From an uncultured Sulfurovum sp. (GTDB lineage Bacteria > Campylobacterota > Campylobacteria > Campylobacterales > Sulfurovaceae): a stretch of DNA of 41,408 nt. How positions within the stretch are numbered: the first letter of the stretch is position 1; every line of letters starts with the position of its first letter. The position numbers and the translations under genes are program-made. Under the pieces are notes generated by a model. The model searched no databases, was not told the DNA's origin, and saw only the letters and a list, made by a program, of their open reading frames with translations. Positions 14,350-24,436 of this stretch are shown piece after piece. The DNA lies in assembly GCA_913055205.1 (NCBI GenBank), contig CAJXJN010000017.1, forward strand, positions 1 to 41,408. Direction: 5' to 3'.

Positions 14350-17193
14350 TGATTCAGACTAAAAGCTTTTGGACAAGGAGGATAGATAAATTCTCATTAC
14401 TACTTGTATGCTTTGCACTGATCCTCTCATTCCTTTTTCTCTATTTGCTAAAAATTGATGGAGATATCAAAAACTACAACCGTTATCATCAAAAACTTGA
14501 AAGAATAATCAGTTTGGATCATCAATTGCAAAATTTTTTCTAAGAGCGTACCGATATATCGATTATGATGAAACAAGTCGTGTATCAAGAGAGGTTGAAG
14601 AGAGTATAGATCTTCTTAAAAAGAGTGATCTTAAATAAGAGTTTGGTGAGCATATTTATAAAGAACTTGAAGGTATAGAGAGTATGTATAAACAAAAATT
14701 GCATCTGCTTGAAAATTTTAAAATACTCAATTCAAGGGTTACAAACTCTATCTACTATCTCTATGATATGCGTGTGGAAGATAGAAAAAAGCAAGAGTTG
14801 CTTGATCACATTTTCTTTATCATAGGTCAGATTTTAATGGACCTTCCATACGATCAAAGAAAACTCAGTATAGACATGAATACGTTGAAGAGTTACAGTA
14901 AAGAGCATCAAATATTTTCTTATTTTTATCAACATAGTAAATAGTTTTTATCTGATATTAAAGCGATCAAGAAGAATTTGCTTCAAAACAAAGAGATTAA
15001 ACTTTTCAATGCGATTGAGAATATGATGCTTGATTTAACAGCATCTTATGATAGTAACCGCTATGAACACAAAATGATTGCTCTTAGTTTTTTTATCTTT
15101 GCTTTTTTTTGATCTTGATCATTCTTATGTTCAATTATCGGCGTATGCGTAAGAACACACGTGAATTGTTAGCCTTTCGTTACGCCATAGAGAATAGTGA
15201 CAATATTGTCTTGATGACAGATAAAAATCGTGAGATTGAATATGTAAATGAAGCTTTTGAACAGCATACCGGCTATAAGAAAGAAGAGGTGATCGGAAAA
15301 AAACCAGGTATGTTCAAGTCCGGACTTAAGGGTGATGAATTCTATCAAAATATGAATGAGATCCTTGATCGTGGTGAAAAGTGGCAAGGAGAGTTTATCA
15401 ATAAGAGCAAAGATGGTTCTTTGCTCTATGAAAAAGCTCCTATTATTGTGGATGATGAACTGGTACAGTATCTTGCTATCAAATTGGATATTACGGATTA
15501 TATCAAACAACAACAGCGTTTGAAACAATCAGCTGCTGTTTATGAAATGATAGGCGATGGTATTATTATTACAGACAAAGACAACAAGATCCTTTCTGTC
15601 AATCCTGCATTTATACAAATGTTCGGTTATAGCAAAGAAGAGCTTTTTGGGCATGAGTCAATAATCATCAGTACTTTGAAGAAAGACAGTGTTTTTTATA
15701 GAAAAATGTGGAACCAATTACTGACAAAAGACCGTTGGTCAGGAAAGGTGCATACGAAGACCAAAAATGGTAAAGTCCTTCCTATTTGGTTAACAGTCTC
15801 CATTGTGAGAGACAAGAACGATGAGATCCAAAATTTTATTGCGATCTATACCAATTTGGAAGAGATTATTGAAATGGAAGAGAAAGCAGATTATCTTGCT
15901 TATCATGACAGTTTGACACAGCTGCCTAATCGTGCACATTTTGAAAGGCAAATTGTAGATATATTGGAATTGGCAAAAATGAGCAGGGAGAAGGTTGCTA
16001 TTCTCTTTATTGATTTGGATCGATTTAAAGTGATCAATGATACATTGGGACATTATGTTGGAGACGGGATGCTTATCGAACTTTCGGAACGTATCAAGAA
16101 GGTACTGGGAAAAAATGATCTGCTTGCACACATAGGGGGAGATGAATTTGTTGTGATCCTTAATCCTGTAAAAGAGAAAAAAGATGCCGGCACGACGGCA
16201 TCGCAGATACTCTCAGTTATCAGAGAACCTATCAGGGTACAGGACTATCATCTCAATACAATAGCAAGTATCGGTGTTGCTTTTTACCCTAATGACGGGG
16301 ATGACAAAAATGAGATTGTCAAGCATGCAGATTTTGCGATGTATTATGCCAAAGATAAGGGTAAGGATAGATATGAATTTTATACGGAGCAGCTCTCTAT
16401 TGATATACAGATGCGTCTGGATCTTGAACAGGAATTGAAGAATGCTTTGGAGAAGAAAGAACTTTATGTTCATTATCAGCCACAGTATGATTTGAAAAGC
16501 GGCAAAGTATCTGGAGCAGAGGCACTTGTATGATGGTATAATCCCCATCTTGGGCAGGTCCCTCCCGACTCATTTATCTCTGTGGCAGAAGAGATGGGAA
16601 TTATCATTGATATAGGGTATTTTGTCTTTGAAGAAGCGTGTAGAGAATATATGCATTGGAAAGAACAGGAGTTGAATATTGAGAGTGTAGCTATCAATAT
16701 TTCCAGTATACAGTTTAGACAGAAAGATATGTTTGAAAACTTCAAAAAGATTATTGCAAAGGTGGGTATTTCCCCCAAAAATATAGAAATTGAGATAACT
16801 GAACGTTTTATTATGGAGTATTCGACCACAAATCTTACTATTCTTGAGGATTTCCGAGGAATAGGATGTCGAATATCAATAGATGATTTTGGTACAGGAT
16901 GCTCTTCTATGAGTTATATGAAAAGTTTGCCACTTGATACAATTAAGATCGATAAATCATTTGTGATGGATTTGCCAGCAGATATACATGATGCCGAAGT
17001 ATCTAAAGCAATCATTGCACTTTCCAAGAGTTTAGGATATCAGGTTATAGCAGAAGGTATCGAAAATGAACTGCAGGAGGCATTCCTTAGAGAGAATGGA
17101 TGTGATATCGGACAGGGATATTACTTTGCAAAACCGATGGATGCAAATACATTTATAGCGTTTGTCAAAGGAAAAAATGAAAATTTTACATAA
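14349..17193 (+). pseudogene. Membrane PAS-PAS-GGDEF-EAL protein, multiply disrupted
   Basis: Remains of a c-di-GMP turnover protein. In order: transmembrane helix (KFSLLLVCFALILSFLFLYLL), a helical sensor region, a second transmembrane helix near 15085-15130, two PAS domains (YAIENSDNIVLMTDKNREI and AAVYEMIGDGIIITDKDNKI), GGDEF (LLAHIGGDEFVVIL, without an I-site arginine) and EAL (EALV, INISSIQF, IEIEITERF, DDFGTG, IAEGIE). Lesions: a frameshift at T6 (14535-14540), TAA at 14636, TAG at 14942, a frameshift at T8 (15103-15110), and TGA at 16531 where family members have a basic residue before W (EALVRW). Both frameshifts look like loss of one T. The catalytic motifs otherwise remain, so decay looks recent. 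Confidence 0.9.
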
Positions 17194-17228
17194 ATTGGCT
17201 CTTTTGTAATTTAATGAATATAATGTAA

Positions 17229-17372
17229 TTATCAGGGCTGGGAAATGTTAAAAATATAAAGGGGAGGGGAACTGTCTCCTCTGCTGCTGATGGAAATATC
17301 GTTGTTGTAGATGAGAGTGACAGTTACAGCAGATCTAAAAATTTTTATATGATTAAGTTGCGTAAACAGTAG
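17229..17372 (+). pseudogene. Short coding remnant
   Basis: An open stretch without a good start ends in DGNIVVVDESDSYSRSKNFY, MIKLRKQ and a stop. The pattern resembles the last blade of a beta-propeller-like secreted protein, where a D-G-N-I-V-V-V strand is followed by IKL before the terminus. It lies between the decayed GGDEF-EAL gene and thrC. The rest of this 234-base gap shows only the thrC promoter. Recognition is tentative. Confidence 0.3.
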
Positions 17373-17389
17373 CCCTTAGCTTATTTGGC

Positions 17390-17395
17390 TATAAT
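17390..17395 (+). promoter_or_regulatory. -10 box for thrC
   Basis: TATAAT about 32 bases before the thrC ATG, with a TTAGGATG ribosome site between. Predicted by eye. Confidence 0.45.
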
Positions 17396-17427
17396 TATAA
17401 GAAATATAACTTATATTAGGATGATAA

Positions 17428-18894
17428 ATGCAATTTATTGAGACACGGGGAAATGATGGACAAAAACCTTCATCTGTGCCATTTTCAGAAGCAATACTTA
17501 GCCCAAGTGCCAGTTTTGGCGGACTTTATGTTCCGGAGAAACTTCCAAATTTAGATAAAGATTTTTTAGAGGGACATCTCTCTAGTCACTATAAAACCTT
17601 GGCATTGGATTTTTTACAAGCATTTGGTATAGATATCGAAACAGAAGTGTTGGAAGAAGCATTAAAGAGATATGATGCTTTTGATGACCCTTCAAACCCT
17701 GTTCCCCTTTCACAGATAGAAGAGGATTGTTTTGTAAGTGAACTCTACCACGGTCCTACCCGTGCATTTAAAGATATGGCGTTACAACCTTTTGGTTATG
17801 TACTCAGTAAATTGGCACAAAAAAGAGGTGAAAAGTATCTTATAATGGCAGCAACCAGTGGTGATACCGGTCCTGCAACATTGGAGACATTTAAAAATCA
17901 AGAGGGTGTAAAAGTAGCCTGCCTTTATCCTGATGGTGGTACATCGGATGTGCAGAGACTACAAATGGTTACAGAAGATGGTGCCAATCTTAAAGTAATT
18001 GGTGTGAAGGGTGATTTTGATGACACGCAAAATACGCTTAAAGATCTTCTTGCATCTGAAGATTTCAAATCAGAGCTTAAAGAGCGTGGCATTAAGCTTT
18101 CAGCAGCAAATTCTGTAAACTTTGGACGTATTATTTTCCAGATCATTTACCATATTCACTCTTATTTAGAATTGGTAAGAAAAGAGAATATCAAGATGGG
18201 TGAGAAGATCTATCTTGTGGTACCAAGTGGTAACTTTGGTAATGCTTTAGGTGCTTATTATGCGAAAAGAGCAGGACTTCCTATAGAAAAAATCCTTATC
18301 TCTTCAAATATCAATAATATTTTGACAGACTGGATCACTAATGGGGCATATGATCTAACAACAAGAGAACTTATACAAACGGAGTCTCCTGCGATGGATA
18401 TTTTGAAAAGTTCAAATGTTGAGCGTATTATGTTCGATAAGTTTGGTGCAGTACGTACAAAAGAACTGATGGAAGCATTAGAGAGTGAAGGTAAGTATCA
18501 ACTTACTTCGGATGAACTTGCACTGCTTCGTGAAGATTTTGATGCATCATTCTCTGATGATGAAGCATGTGAAGCCGTAATAGGTAAGTATGCAAAAAAA
18601 GGTTACATTATGGACCCACATACAGCAACTTGTATGAAAGCATATGAAACACTCAGAGACGAAAAACTTCCTACTGTGATCTATTCGACGGCAGAGTGGA
18701 CTAAATTCAGTACCACTGTAGCTAAAGCACTAGGACATGAGGTGGAGGGTGATATTGAAGCTCTTCAATGGGTAAGTGAACATGCAAATGTTTCTGTGCC
18801 TCCTATGATTAATGGTCTATTTAGCAAACCAATTATACATACGGTGCTTGTAGATAAAGAATCTATCAAAAGAGAGATGTTAAACTTTTTGTAG
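17428..18894 (+). CDS. thrC: Threonine synthase
   Basis: PLP enzyme converting O-phosphohomoserine to threonine. At 488 residues it belongs to the longer, E. coli/yeast-like form. The N-terminal SFGGLYVPEKLP and the PLP-lysine motif YHGPTRAFKDMALQ (Lys115) are clear, as are ATSGDTGPATLE, a phosphate-binding VPSGNFGNALG and ANSVNFGRI. It has its own promoter-like sequence and is followed 11 bases later by the LysM/3D gene, which may be co-transcribed. Confidence 0.95.
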   Translation: MQFIETRGNDGQKPSSVPFSEAILSPSASFGGLYVPEKLPNLDKDFLEGHLSSHYKTLALDFLQAFGIDIETEVLEEALKRYDAFDDPSNPVPLSQIEEDCFVSELYHGPTRAFKDMALQPFGYVLSKLAQKRGEKYLIMAATSGDTGPATLETFKNQEGVKVACLYPDGGTSDVQRLQMVTEDGANLKVIGVKGDFDDTQNTLKDLLASEDFKSELKERGIKLSAANSVNFGRIIFQIIYHIHSYLELVRKENIKMGEKIYLVVPSGNFGNALGAYYAKRAGLPIEKILISSNINNILTDWITNGAYDLTTRELIQTESPAMDILKSSNVERIMFDKFGAVRTKELMEALESEGKYQLTSDELALLREDFDASFSDDEACEAVIGKYAKKGYIMDPHTATCMKAYETLRDEKLPTVIYSTAEWTKFSTTVAKALGHEVEGDIEALQWVSEHANVSVPPMINGLFSKPIIHTVLVDKESIKREMLNFL

Positions 18895-18905
18895 TTTGGT
18901 AAAAC

Positions 18906-20111
18906 ATGATGTCTAAAAACTATTTAACTTTGTTTATCGTACCATTTATTATGTTTGGAATTGCAAGTGCAAAGGTAGTAGACTGCAGGATTGCTACACC
19001 GGGAACAACAGAGTGCAATCCTTACAGTGCAAGATTTATAAAAGCAAAAGAGATCAAATATGACCTTGATAGAAAAAAGTTAATAGTAGTTAAAACACTC
19101 CCTATACCTAAGAAGAGAGCCTCAATTAAAGTTGTTTCAGTTGCAGATATGATTGAAAAATATGTAAAAGTTGAAGATTCAATCCGTTTTAAAGGGACAG
19201 AAGAAACACCTTTAGAAAAAACAAAAAAACAAAAAATATATACACGTATAGAAAAGATCAGGCTGAGAAGAAAAGCACTTCTGGAAAAACTACAAGAACT
19301 TAAAGAAAAAAAAGAAAAAAAGAGACTTGAAGCATTAAGGCTTACAGAAGAAATAAAGAAAAAAGAGTTAGAAAAAAAACGCAAAAAGCAAGGTTTATAT
19401 GTAGTTAAAAAAGGTGACACTTTAAGTACTATTGCTGCGAAATTCAACATGAAAACAAATGCATTGATAACCCTGAATAATCTAAAAAAGAAATCAGCGC
19501 TTCGAATAGGAAAAAAGTTAACTATCCCCTATAGTCAAAATATGATTGATGCTCTGGCTAATGCAGAGTATAAGGTTAAGGAAGGAGATACGCTGATTTC
19601 CATTGCTAATAAATTTAATCTTGCACCTAAAGAATTAGCTAAATTCAACCGTATTAAAAGTAATACCACTATACGTGTCGGAACAACACTTTTACTGCCT
19701 TTACCTTACAAGATAGCAGAGATAAAGAGAAAAAAGAAGGCTGAAGCTAAACGAAAGAAAATAGCAGCCGGTAAAAAAAGAAAAATGATTCGAGGTTTTG
19801 GCAAACGAAAGCTTCGTGTTACAGCAACAGCTTACAGCTCACATAGAGCACAGACCGATAAAACACCGTTCCTGGCTGCATGGAACAACCGTTTACGTCC
19901 GGGCATGAAGATCATTGCTGTTTCCAGAGACATGTTGACAAGATATGGTATGCGTAACGGTACAAAAGTAAGAATAGGCGGATTACCGGGTATTTACAGA
20001 GTAAGAGATAAAATGAATAAACGTTATAAAAAACGAATTGATATCTATATGGGTACGAACAGAAGAAAAGCATTACGCTGGGGAAGACGCAGTGTAGTGA
20101 TCTACTGGTAA
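18906..20111 (+). CDS. Secreted LysM and 3D-domain peptidoglycan-binding protein
   Basis: A 401-residue envelope protein. A signal peptide (YLTLFIVPFIMFGIASA) leads a highly basic, probably coiled-coil region (KEKKEKKRLEALRLTEEIKK). Two LysM domains follow (YVVKKGDTLSTIAAKFNM and YKVKEGDTLISIANKFNL). A C-terminal 3D domain opens with VTATAYSSHRAQTDKTPF and continues with RVRDKM and RIDIYMG, supplying the three aspartates of the family fold. 3D domains share the active-site fold of MltA lytic transglycosylases, so peptidoglycan cleavage is plausible but not proven. Its stop codon abuts the stop of the convergent uup with no gap. Confidence 0.85.
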   Translation: MMSKNYLTLFIVPFIMFGIASAKVVDCRIATPGTTECNPYSARFIKAKEIKYDLDRKKLIVVKTLPIPKKRASIKVVSVADMIEKYVKVEDSIRFKGTEETPLEKTKKQKIYTRIEKIRLRRKALLEKLQELKEKKEKKRLEALRLTEEIKKKELEKKRKKQGLYVVKKGDTLSTIAAKFNMKTNALITLNNLKKKSALRIGKKLTIPYSQNMIDALANAEYKVKEGDTLISIANKFNLAPKELAKFNRIKSNTTIRVGTTLLLPLPYKIAEIKRKKKAEAKRKKIAAGKKRKMIRGFGKRKLRVTATAYSSHRAQTDKTPFLAAWNNRLRPGMKIIAVSRDMLTRYGMRNGTKVRIGGLPGIYRVRDKMNKRYKKRIDIYMGTNRRKALRWGRRSVVIYW

Positions 20112-22046
20112 TTAAAGAGATTCAAAAATCTCCAACACCTCAAGATACCTGTCACTTTTCTCTTCATACTTCTTTTCGAGCAGAGCCAGCTCTTCGCTGA
20201 TGACATTCAACCCTTTTTCCTGATAGCATTCCGGATTTGCCAGACAGAGGTTGAGTTGCTCTATCTCTTCTTCCAGTGCCTCTATTTCATCAGGTAATTT
20301 ATCAAAATCCTGCTGTTCTTTGTAACTCAGTTTCGTCTGTTTTTTCTCTTTTGTTTTCTCTTCTTTTTTTGCAGTGCTGTGGACCTCTTTTTCTAAAGAT
20401 TCCAGATCTTTCATCTCTTTTTCTATTTCCAGATATTCAGTATAGCTCTGATAAGACTCCTCTACCACACCATTGCCTTTAAAGATGAAGAGTTTAGAGG
20501 CTATTTTGTCTATGAAGTATCTATCATGAGAAACAAATATAAGTGCTCCTTGAAAGGTGATAAGCTTATCTTCCAAGATGGTAATAGTTTGAATATCTAA
20601 ATCATTGGTAGGCTCATCGAGAATGAGACACTCCACATTTTTGGTAAAAAGCAGTGCCAAAGCGACGCGGTTTTTCTCTCCACCACTGAGTTGCCCTACT
20701 TTTTTGGTCATATACTCTTCTGGAAAGAGAAAGGTCTTGAGGTAGGCATAGACATGCATGTGTGACCCTTGCACATCTACATGGTCTCCACCATTGGGAC
20801 AAAAGGTTTCTATGAGGGTATGCTCATCATTGAGCATCTCTCTATGCTGATCGAAGTAACCTATGGAGAAGTCACCCTTTTTGATGCTGCCGCTATCTGG
20901 TTTCAGACGCCCAAGAAGCAGTTTAAGCAGGGTCGATTTTCCTGCACCGTTGATTCCTACAATAGCTATCTTGTCACGTTGCAGGATACGGGTAGAGAGA
21001 CCTTCTATGAGGTTTTTGCCTGCAATGGTGTAGTGTAAGTTCTCTACATCAAAAAGCATTTTACGTTTACTTAGTCCCTTTTCACCTTTCCAACTGCGTT
21101 TTTCACGTTCTAACTCTACTTGCATTTTACGTATGAGTGTAGGATTTTTCCTGGCTTGTTCCCGCAGTTCAAAGACCCTTGCTTTACGCCCCTGGTTACG
21201 CTTCTCTCTGGCACGTACACTCTTACCCAGCCACTCTTCCTCTCTTTTAAGGAGTTTAAGCAGAGTATCATGGCTTTTAGCCAGAGATTTCATACGCTCC
21301 TCTTTTTGTACAAGATAGTCACGGTAACCGCCTTTATAAGAGACAAGCTGTTGGTTCTCTACTTCTATGACACGTGTTGCTATGGTATCAATGAAGTGTC
21401 TGTCATGTGAGATGAAAAGCAGGGTGAACTTCTCTTTAAGTAGAATCTCTTCCAAGAACTCCACCATATAGACATCGAGGTGGTTGGTTGGTTCATCAAG
21501 CAGGAGTACATCAGGTTTTTTCAGTACCAGTGAAGCCAAAGCCGCACGACGCTGCTCTCCGCCTGAGAGTGAGATGACCAAACGGTTTTCGTACTCTTTG
21601 AGCTTAAACTCTTGTAAAATACGCTCTATTTTGTCATCAAGATTCCATGCATTGTGATGGTCTAGAAAAGATGAGATATCCTCAAGCTTAGCCAAAAGTT
21701 CTTTATTTTCAAAATTTTGGGCAACTTGGTTGCTTAGTTTTGCATGTGCCTCTTGTGCGGTTCGAAGTTCTGTAAGTTCGTTTAATATGGCATCTCTTAC
21801 TGTAAGTGTTGCATCAAAGTGAGGCTGTTGTGCCAGCATTTCGATCTGTATGCTACTATTGACAACACGTTTACCCTCCGTAGGTTCTTCACTCCCAAGG
21901 GCTATTTTCATAAGGGTAGATTTTCCACACCCGTTTTGCCCCACAATGGCGATACGCTCCCCCTCATTGAGGTGAAAATCCACATCATTAAGAAGTAATT
22001 TAATGTCATACTGTTTTTTGATGTTAAAGAGGTCTACAAGTGCCAC
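20112..22046 (-). CDS. uup: ABC-F family ATPase Uup
   Basis: A 644-residue soluble ABC-F protein with two ATPase domains: Walker A VGQNGCGKST and VGINGAGKST, signatures LSGGEQRR and LSGGEKNR, and Walker B LLLDEPTNHLD and LILDEPTNDLD. The linker contains YKGGYRDYLVQKEER, and YFDQHR is characteristic of Uup. The C-terminal coiled coil (about 75 residues, EALEEEIEQLN and similar) binds branched DNA in the E. coli protein. ABC-F proteins also act at the ribosome. The start is a GTG at 22046 with AAGGAA 6 bases upstream. It has no transmembrane segment. Confidence 0.93.
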   Translation of the reverse strand: MALVDLFNIKKQYDIKLLLNDVDFHLNEGERIAIVGQNGCGKSTLMKIALGSEEPTEGKRVVNSSIQIEMLAQQPHFDATLTVRDAILNELTELRTAQEAHAKLSNQVAQNFENKELLAKLEDISSFLDHHNAWNLDDKIERILQEFKLKEYENRLVISLSGGEQRRAALASLVLKKPDVLLLDEPTNHLDVYMVEFLEEILLKEKFTLLFISHDRHFIDTIATRVIEVENQQLVSYKGGYRDYLVQKEERMKSLAKSHDTLLKLLKREEEWLGKSVRAREKRNQGRKARVFELREQARKNPTLIRKMQVELEREKRSWKGEKGLSKRKMLFDVENLHYTIAGKNLIEGLSTRILQRDKIAIVGINGAGKSTLLKLLLGRLKPDSGSIKKGDFSIGYFDQHREMLNDEHTLIETFCPNGGDHVDVQGSHMHVYAYLKTFLFPEEYMTKKVGQLSGGEKNRVALALLFTKNVECLILDEPTNDLDIQTITILEDKLITFQGALIFVSHDRYFIDKIASKLFIFKGNGVVEESYQSYTEYLEIEKEMKDLESLEKEVHSTAKKEEKTKEKKQTKLSYKEQQDFDKLPDEIEALEEEIEQLNLCLANPECYQEKGLNVISEELALLEKKYEEKSDRYLEVLEIFESL

Positions 22047-22073
22047 GATCGTTCCTTCAAAATAATTGTTGTA

Positions 22074-22079
22074 ATTATA
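22074..22079 (-). promoter_or_regulatory. Extended -10 box for uup
   Basis: On the minus strand this reads TGCTATAAT, about 28 bases before the GTG start of uup. Predicted by eye. Confidence 0.45.
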
Positions 22080-22211
22080 GCAAAGAGAGTGGATTTTAAG
22101 GCTTGCTAAAGTTCATCATGATATATTTCCCCATATGCAAATGGAAAATACTTATTCTCTATTCGAATATTTCTGGATTTTCACCAAAAAGACTTTAAAA
22201 CAGGAAAATAT

Positions 22212-23492
22212 ATGTTAGAAATCATCATTATCTTTTACTCTCTTTATACTTTTATGAGACTCTATATCTCTGTGATGCAGATAGGCTATATCAACCAGGA
22301 AAAAAGAAAAGACCCTGTACTTATGGCAGCAGGCAAATACATGGTAGCGGCAAATTATGCTGTAGCAAAAGAGAAGCTTGCCATGATCGAACATTTTGTG
22401 GATTATCTGATATTCATATGGTGGGTCTTTGCCGGATTTGCCTGGCTTGGTTCCCTGGTCCAGGTAGAAGGCAGTATTATGCAGGCTGTACTTTTTCTGT
22501 TTGGTTTTGTAACTGTCAATTATATCGTGGGACTTCCATTTCAACTCTATCAGACATTTAAGATAGATGAAGCGTTCGGATTCAATAAAATGACATTGAA
22601 GATGTTTATACTTGATGCGCTGAAAGCAGCGGCACTGTTTGTTGTACTGGGTGGAGCTGTATTCGCACTTCTTTCCTGGATCATCAGTCAGTATGAAATG
22701 TGGTGGTTATGGGGATTTGTACTCATGTTCGCTATAGCAGTGATGGCAAATGTTCTGGCACCGTTCTTTATGAGTCTTTTCAACAAGTTCTCTCCTTTGG
22801 AAGAGGGAGAACTGAAAGATGCCATCATTACGCTTATGAAACAGGCAGGACTTAAAAGTGACGGTATTTTTGTAATGGATGCCAGTAAACGTGACAGTCG
22901 CCTGAATGCTTTTTTTGGTGGTCTTGGAAAGAGCAAAAGAGTGGTACTTTTCGATACGCTGATTGAAAAACTGAACAAGAAAGAACTTTTGGCGGTTCTT
23001 GGACATGAGTTGGGACATTTCTCCCATGGAGATATTTGGAAAAATATCACTTTGATGGGTTTACTTCTTTTTATCGCTTTTTATCTTTTTGGACATTTGC
23101 CGGATGCACTGTTCACACAAATGGGTGTTGTACCTGAAGCAGGTGTAAAAATAGCGATGTTGATGCTTCTTTTGCCGTTGTTGAGTTTTGTCTTTACACC
23201 ATTTATGAGTTATGTCAGCCGTCATAATGAATATGCTGCAGATAAGTTTGGTTCAAAAATGGGTGGAAAAGAAAATCTTGTTTCAGCACTTTTAAAACTC
23301 ATCACTGAAAACAAAGCTTTCCCAAAGTCACACCCTCTGGTCATATTTTTCTACCATACACATCCACCTGTGCTGGAGAGATTGAAAGAATTGGGCTATG
23401 ATGCAACAACTACCACTACTGAAGAAGAGAAAGCAGCAGAGCCAACTTTACCAAGTGATGGTATCTTTACCTATATGGATGAGAAGCGTTAA
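22212..23492 (+). CDS. M48 (Ste24-type) membrane metallopeptidase
   Basis: A 426-residue zinc protease of the inner membrane. Several hydrophobic segments flank the catalytic motif HELGHFSHGD (HExxH), and the third zinc ligand lies in the downstream NEYAADKFG. The N-terminal half, with INQEKRKDPVLMAAGKYMVA and KIDEAFGFNKMT, is that of CAAX prenyl protease 1 (Ste24) relatives. In bacteria these probably act in membrane-protein quality control; prenylated substrates are not expected. It stands alone between divergent uup and prmC, from which it is separated by a degenerate family B repeat. Confidence 0.9.
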   Translation: MLEIIIIFYSLYTFMRLYISVMQIGYINQEKRKDPVLMAAGKYMVAANYAVAKEKLAMIEHFVDYLIFIWWVFAGFAWLGSLVQVEGSIMQAVLFLFGFVTVNYIVGLPFQLYQTFKIDEAFGFNKMTLKMFILDALKAAALFVVLGGAVFALLSWIISQYEMWWLWGFVLMFAIAVMANVLAPFFMSLFNKFSPLEEGELKDAIITLMKQAGLKSDGIFVMDASKRDSRLNAFFGGLGKSKRVVLFDTLIEKLNKKELLAVLGHELGHFSHGDIWKNITLMGLLLFIAFYLFGHLPDALFTQMGVVPEAGVKIAMLMLLLPLLSFVFTPFMSYVSRHNEYAADKFGSKMGGKENLVSALLKLITENKAFPKSHPLVIFFYHTHPPVLERLKELGYDATTTTTEEEKAAEPTLPSDGIFTYMDEKR

Positions 23493-23499
23493 AAGATGG

Positions 23500-23562
23500 T
23501 GAAAAGTTTCACGATCTTAGCTTCGGAACCGGAATGGTCGGAATGAACGGAGAGAATGAAGC
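23500..23562 (+). repeat. Family B palindromic repeat, degenerate copy
   Basis: GTGAAAAGTTTCAC forms the hairpin, followed by CGGAACCGGAATGGTCGGAA, a diverged form of the GGAACCGAAGCGGT block seen at 6623, 10085 and 41043. It lies between the M48 peptidase stop and the prmC start. Confidence 0.65.
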
Positions 23563-23563
23563 C

Positions 23564-24394
23564 ATGAAGGCATTGACCATTAAAGAAGCATTATCCTGGG
23601 CAAGAGAAGAGCTTAGTGAGAGTTGTGAACGCCCACAATTTGAAGCTGAGTTATTTTTGGCTTATCATTTAAAAAAAGAGCGTACGTATCTGCTCATCCA
23701 TGAAAATGAGAGTGTTGAAGATATGGAAGCATACAAAAAGCTTATCCAGAGAAGAGCTGCAAATGAACCTTATGAATATATAGTGGGATCTGCCAGTTTT
23801 TATGATATTCATCTGGAGGTAGAAGAGGGTGTGCTTATCCCCCGTCCTGAAACTGAGATACTGATAGACTTGGTTTCTAAGATCATTGAAAAAGAGAAGA
23901 TCACACGTATTGCTGAGATAGGGGTAGGTTCAGGGGCTATTTCCATCGTGTTGGCTCGAAAGTTTCCTGAACTTCGTGTTATTGCTACAGATATTTGTGA
24001 TACACCATTAAAGGTGGCCGGAAAAAATATAGCTGCCTTTGGATTAACTGGGCAGATAGAGCTTCGTAAGTCCAATCTGATAGATAATGTTCCTGAAACG
24101 ATAGAACTTGTTGTTTCCAATCCTCCTTATATTGCAGAGGATTGTGTACTTGAATCCAATGTGGTGGATTATGAACCCAAAGAAGCGCTCTTTGGCGGAA
24201 AAGTGGGGGATGAACTGCTTAAACAGATCATTTTGGATGTGAAAGCCAGAGGTATTAAGTGGTTGGCTTGTGAGATGGGCTATGACCAAAAAGAGCCAAT
24301 TTCAGAATTTGTTAATGAAGTTGGGGTAGAATCCATTGAATTTTATAAAGACCTAGCTGGATTCGATAGAGGTTTTGTAATTCAATTTACGTAG
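23564..24394 (+). CDS. prmC: Release factor glutamine methyltransferase
   Basis: N5-methylates the glutamine of the GGQ motif in peptide release factors. The 276-residue form has the N-terminal helical domain (LTIKEALSWAREELSESC) and the SAM-binding domain IAEIGVGSGAISIVLA, ending in the catalytic SNPPYIAEDC (NPPY). RPETEILIDLV is also typical. I chose the ATG at 23564 with GGAGAG upstream. Starts at 23534 or 23543 would code residues out of the family B repeat (MVGMNGENEA). Confidence 0.93.
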   Translation: MKALTIKEALSWAREELSESCERPQFEAELFLAYHLKKERTYLLIHENESVEDMEAYKKLIQRRAANEPYEYIVGSASFYDIHLEVEEGVLIPRPETEILIDLVSKIIEKEKITRIAEIGVGSGAISIVLARKFPELRVIATDICDTPLKVAGKNIAAFGLTGQIELRKSNLIDNVPETIELVVSNPPYIAEDCVLESNVVDYEPKEALFGGKVGDELLKQIILDVKARGIKWLACEMGYDQKEPISEFVNEVGVESIEFYKDLAGFDRGFVIQFT

Positions 24395-24436
24395 GGTTGG
24401 TTTTAGCCGACCATGATATACAAGAAGGAATATAAA

